Under the pieces are notes generated by a model, which had not been told where the DNA came from, ran no database searches, and saw only the letters and a list, made by a program, of their open reading frames with translations. From Miltoncostaea sp963771025 (GTDB lineage: Bacteria > Actinomycetota > Thermoleophilia > Miltoncostaeales > Miltoncostaeaceae): 64,000 nucleotides of DNA. The stretch is taken from contig CAVYRL010000001.1 of NCBI GenBank assembly GCA_963771025.1, positions 1 through 64,000 of the forward strand, written 5' to 3'. Every line of letters starts with the position of its first letter. Position 1 is the first letter of the stretch. Shown here one piece after another: positions 63,006 to 64,000 of this stretch. Both the position numbers and the translations under genes were made by a program.

Positions 63006-64000
63006 GCGACGAGGTCCGCCTCCACTCGACGCTGACCAAGCGCAAGGAGCCGCTGGTGCCGAACGCCGAGGGCACGGTGCGCATCTACGTCTGCGGCCCG
63101 ACGGTGTACGGGCGCATCCACATCGGCAACGCGCGGCCCTTCGTGGTGTTCTCGGTGCTGAAGCGGTATCTGGAGCGGCGTGGGCTGCGGGTGAAGCTCG
63201 TCTCCAACCTCACCGACGTCAACGACAAGATCTACGACGCCGCAAAGGCCGAGGGCGCCTCGAGCAGGGAGCTGGCGACGCGGTACTCGGAGGCCTACAT
63301 CGCCGACACCGACCGTCTGGGTCTGGGCAGGCCGGACGCCGAGCCCCGGGTCACCGACTCGATCCCGGAGATCATCGACCTCATCGCGGAGCTGGTCGCG
63401 CGCGGGCTCGCGTATCCCTCCGAGGGCGACGTCTACTACCGCGTCGAGCGCTTCGAGGGCTACGGCCGCCTTTCGGGGCGCCGCCTGGACGAGATGGTCT
63501 CAGGAGAGCCGGGGGTCGGCAAGGAGTCGCCCCTCGACTTCGCCCTCTGGAAGGGGCGCAAGCCCGATGAGGACACCTGGTGGGAGTCGCCCTGGGGCCC
63601 CGGGCGTCCGGGGTGGCACATCGAGTGCTCCGCCATGGCCGAGAGCGCCCTCGGGCGCGACTTCGAGGTGCACGGCGGGGGCATCGACCTCATCTTCCCC
63701 CACCACGAGAACGAGATCGCCCAGTCGGAGGGGGCGCACGGCGGCCGGATGGCCCAGATCTGGATGCACAACGAGATGCTCGAGCTCGGCGACGAGAAGA
63801 TGAGCAAGAGCATCGGCAACATCGCGCCGCTGTCGGACGTGCTGGACCGCTGGCCGGCCGAGGTGGTGATCGCCTACTTCCTCACCAGTCACTACCGCTC
63901 GCGCCTGCCCTTCTCCCAGGAGCGCCTGGCGGACGCCCAGGCCGTCGTCGATCGCCTGTCCAACACCCTGCGCTCCATGGACCGCGCGATCGCGGGCGGA
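63002..64000 (+). CDS. cysS: Cysteinyl-tRNA synthetase (5' part)
   Basis: The first 333 residues of a class I synthetase of about 460; the gene runs off the window. CGPTVYGRIHIGNARPF has the first zinc Cys and the HIGH-type motif (HIGN), WHIECSAM gives a further zinc ligand, FPHHENEIAQSEG follows, and KMSKSIGN is the KMSKS loop. The GTG at 63002 overlaps the ispF stop. Confidence 0.95.
   Translation, partial: MSDEVRLHSTLTKRKEPLVPNAEGTVRIYVCGPTVYGRIHIGNARPFVVFSVLKRYLERRGLRVKLVSNLTDVNDKIYDAAKAEGASSRELATRYSEAYIADTDRLGLGRPDAEPRVTDSIPEIIDLIAELVARGLAYPSEGDVYYRVERFEGYGRLSGRRLDEMVSGEPGVGKESPLDFALWKGRKPDEDTWWESPWGPGRPGWHIECSAMAESALGRDFEVHGGGIDLIFPHHENEIAQSEGAHGGRMAQIWMHNEMLELGDEKMSKSIGNIAPLSDVLDRWPAEVVIAYFLTSHYRSRLPFSQERLADAQAVVDRLSNTLRSMDRAIAGG

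Overview
The window is about 72% G+C with strong G/C preference at third codon positions, frequent GTG starts and many 4-base ATGA/GTGA gene overlaps. The housekeeping order tilS-hpt-ftsH-folP-folB-folK-DUF2469-coaX-dus-greA-lysS-clpC-radA-carD-ispD-ispF-cysS, with a DUF2469 protein and CarD, points to Actinomycetota. I infer a deep-branching class such as Thermoleophilia rather than a mycobacterium or streptomycete; this rests on gene content only. No rRNA, tRNA, CRISPR array, phage or insertion sequence was recognised.

Layout. (1) 1-15300, accessory: a beta-propeller-like lipoprotein, a large arylsulfatase divergent from a winged-helix/hydrolase fusion, an AzlCD exporter, a loose region (6.7-9.5 kb) with small genes and two decayed copies of neighbouring gene ends, DUF1269 and PRC-like proteins, a cytochrome P450 divergent from a DHA2 transporter, and a SABATH-type carboxyl methyltransferase. 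(2) 15307-18502, arsenic resistance: arsC, an aquaglyceroporin and a metallophosphoesterase face arsR-arsM across one short regulatory gap; no ArsB/Acr3 pump is present. (3) 18525-31181, envelope: an L,D-transpeptidase coupled to a solute-binding protein, a FUSC-type protein, two GAP-family proteins, a diacylglycerol-glycosyltransferase-like enzyme, a NodB deacetylase, a sugar epimerase, a DegT aminotransferase, a sugar porter and an LPG-synthase-TM protein; the block looks like a glycolipid or amino-sugar assembly and export locus. (4) 31194-43540, mixed metabolism and signalling: CDF transporter, mgsA, acs, a bacterial PH-domain protein, polyprenyl diphosphate synthase, an MDR dehydrogenase, a FIST protein, argF, a GGDEF cyclase and a PAP2 phosphatase. 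(5) 43601-64000, the conserved information-processing, folate, CoA and isoprenoid core, ending inside cysS.

Three features cut across the window. First, at least eleven genes have a TANNNT box 6-9 bases before the start codon and no Shine-Dalgarno site, so leaderless transcription appears common. Second, three genes (lysS, a polyprenyl synthase and a 207-residue unknown) have no usable ATG/GTG/TTG where their reading frame must begin, yet each has an in-frame ACG placed after a purine-rich ribosome-binding sequence. Third, several genes end in long perfect GC hairpins with no T-tract. The PHP-family gene between ispD and ispF carries a single-base frameshift in a G-rich run.
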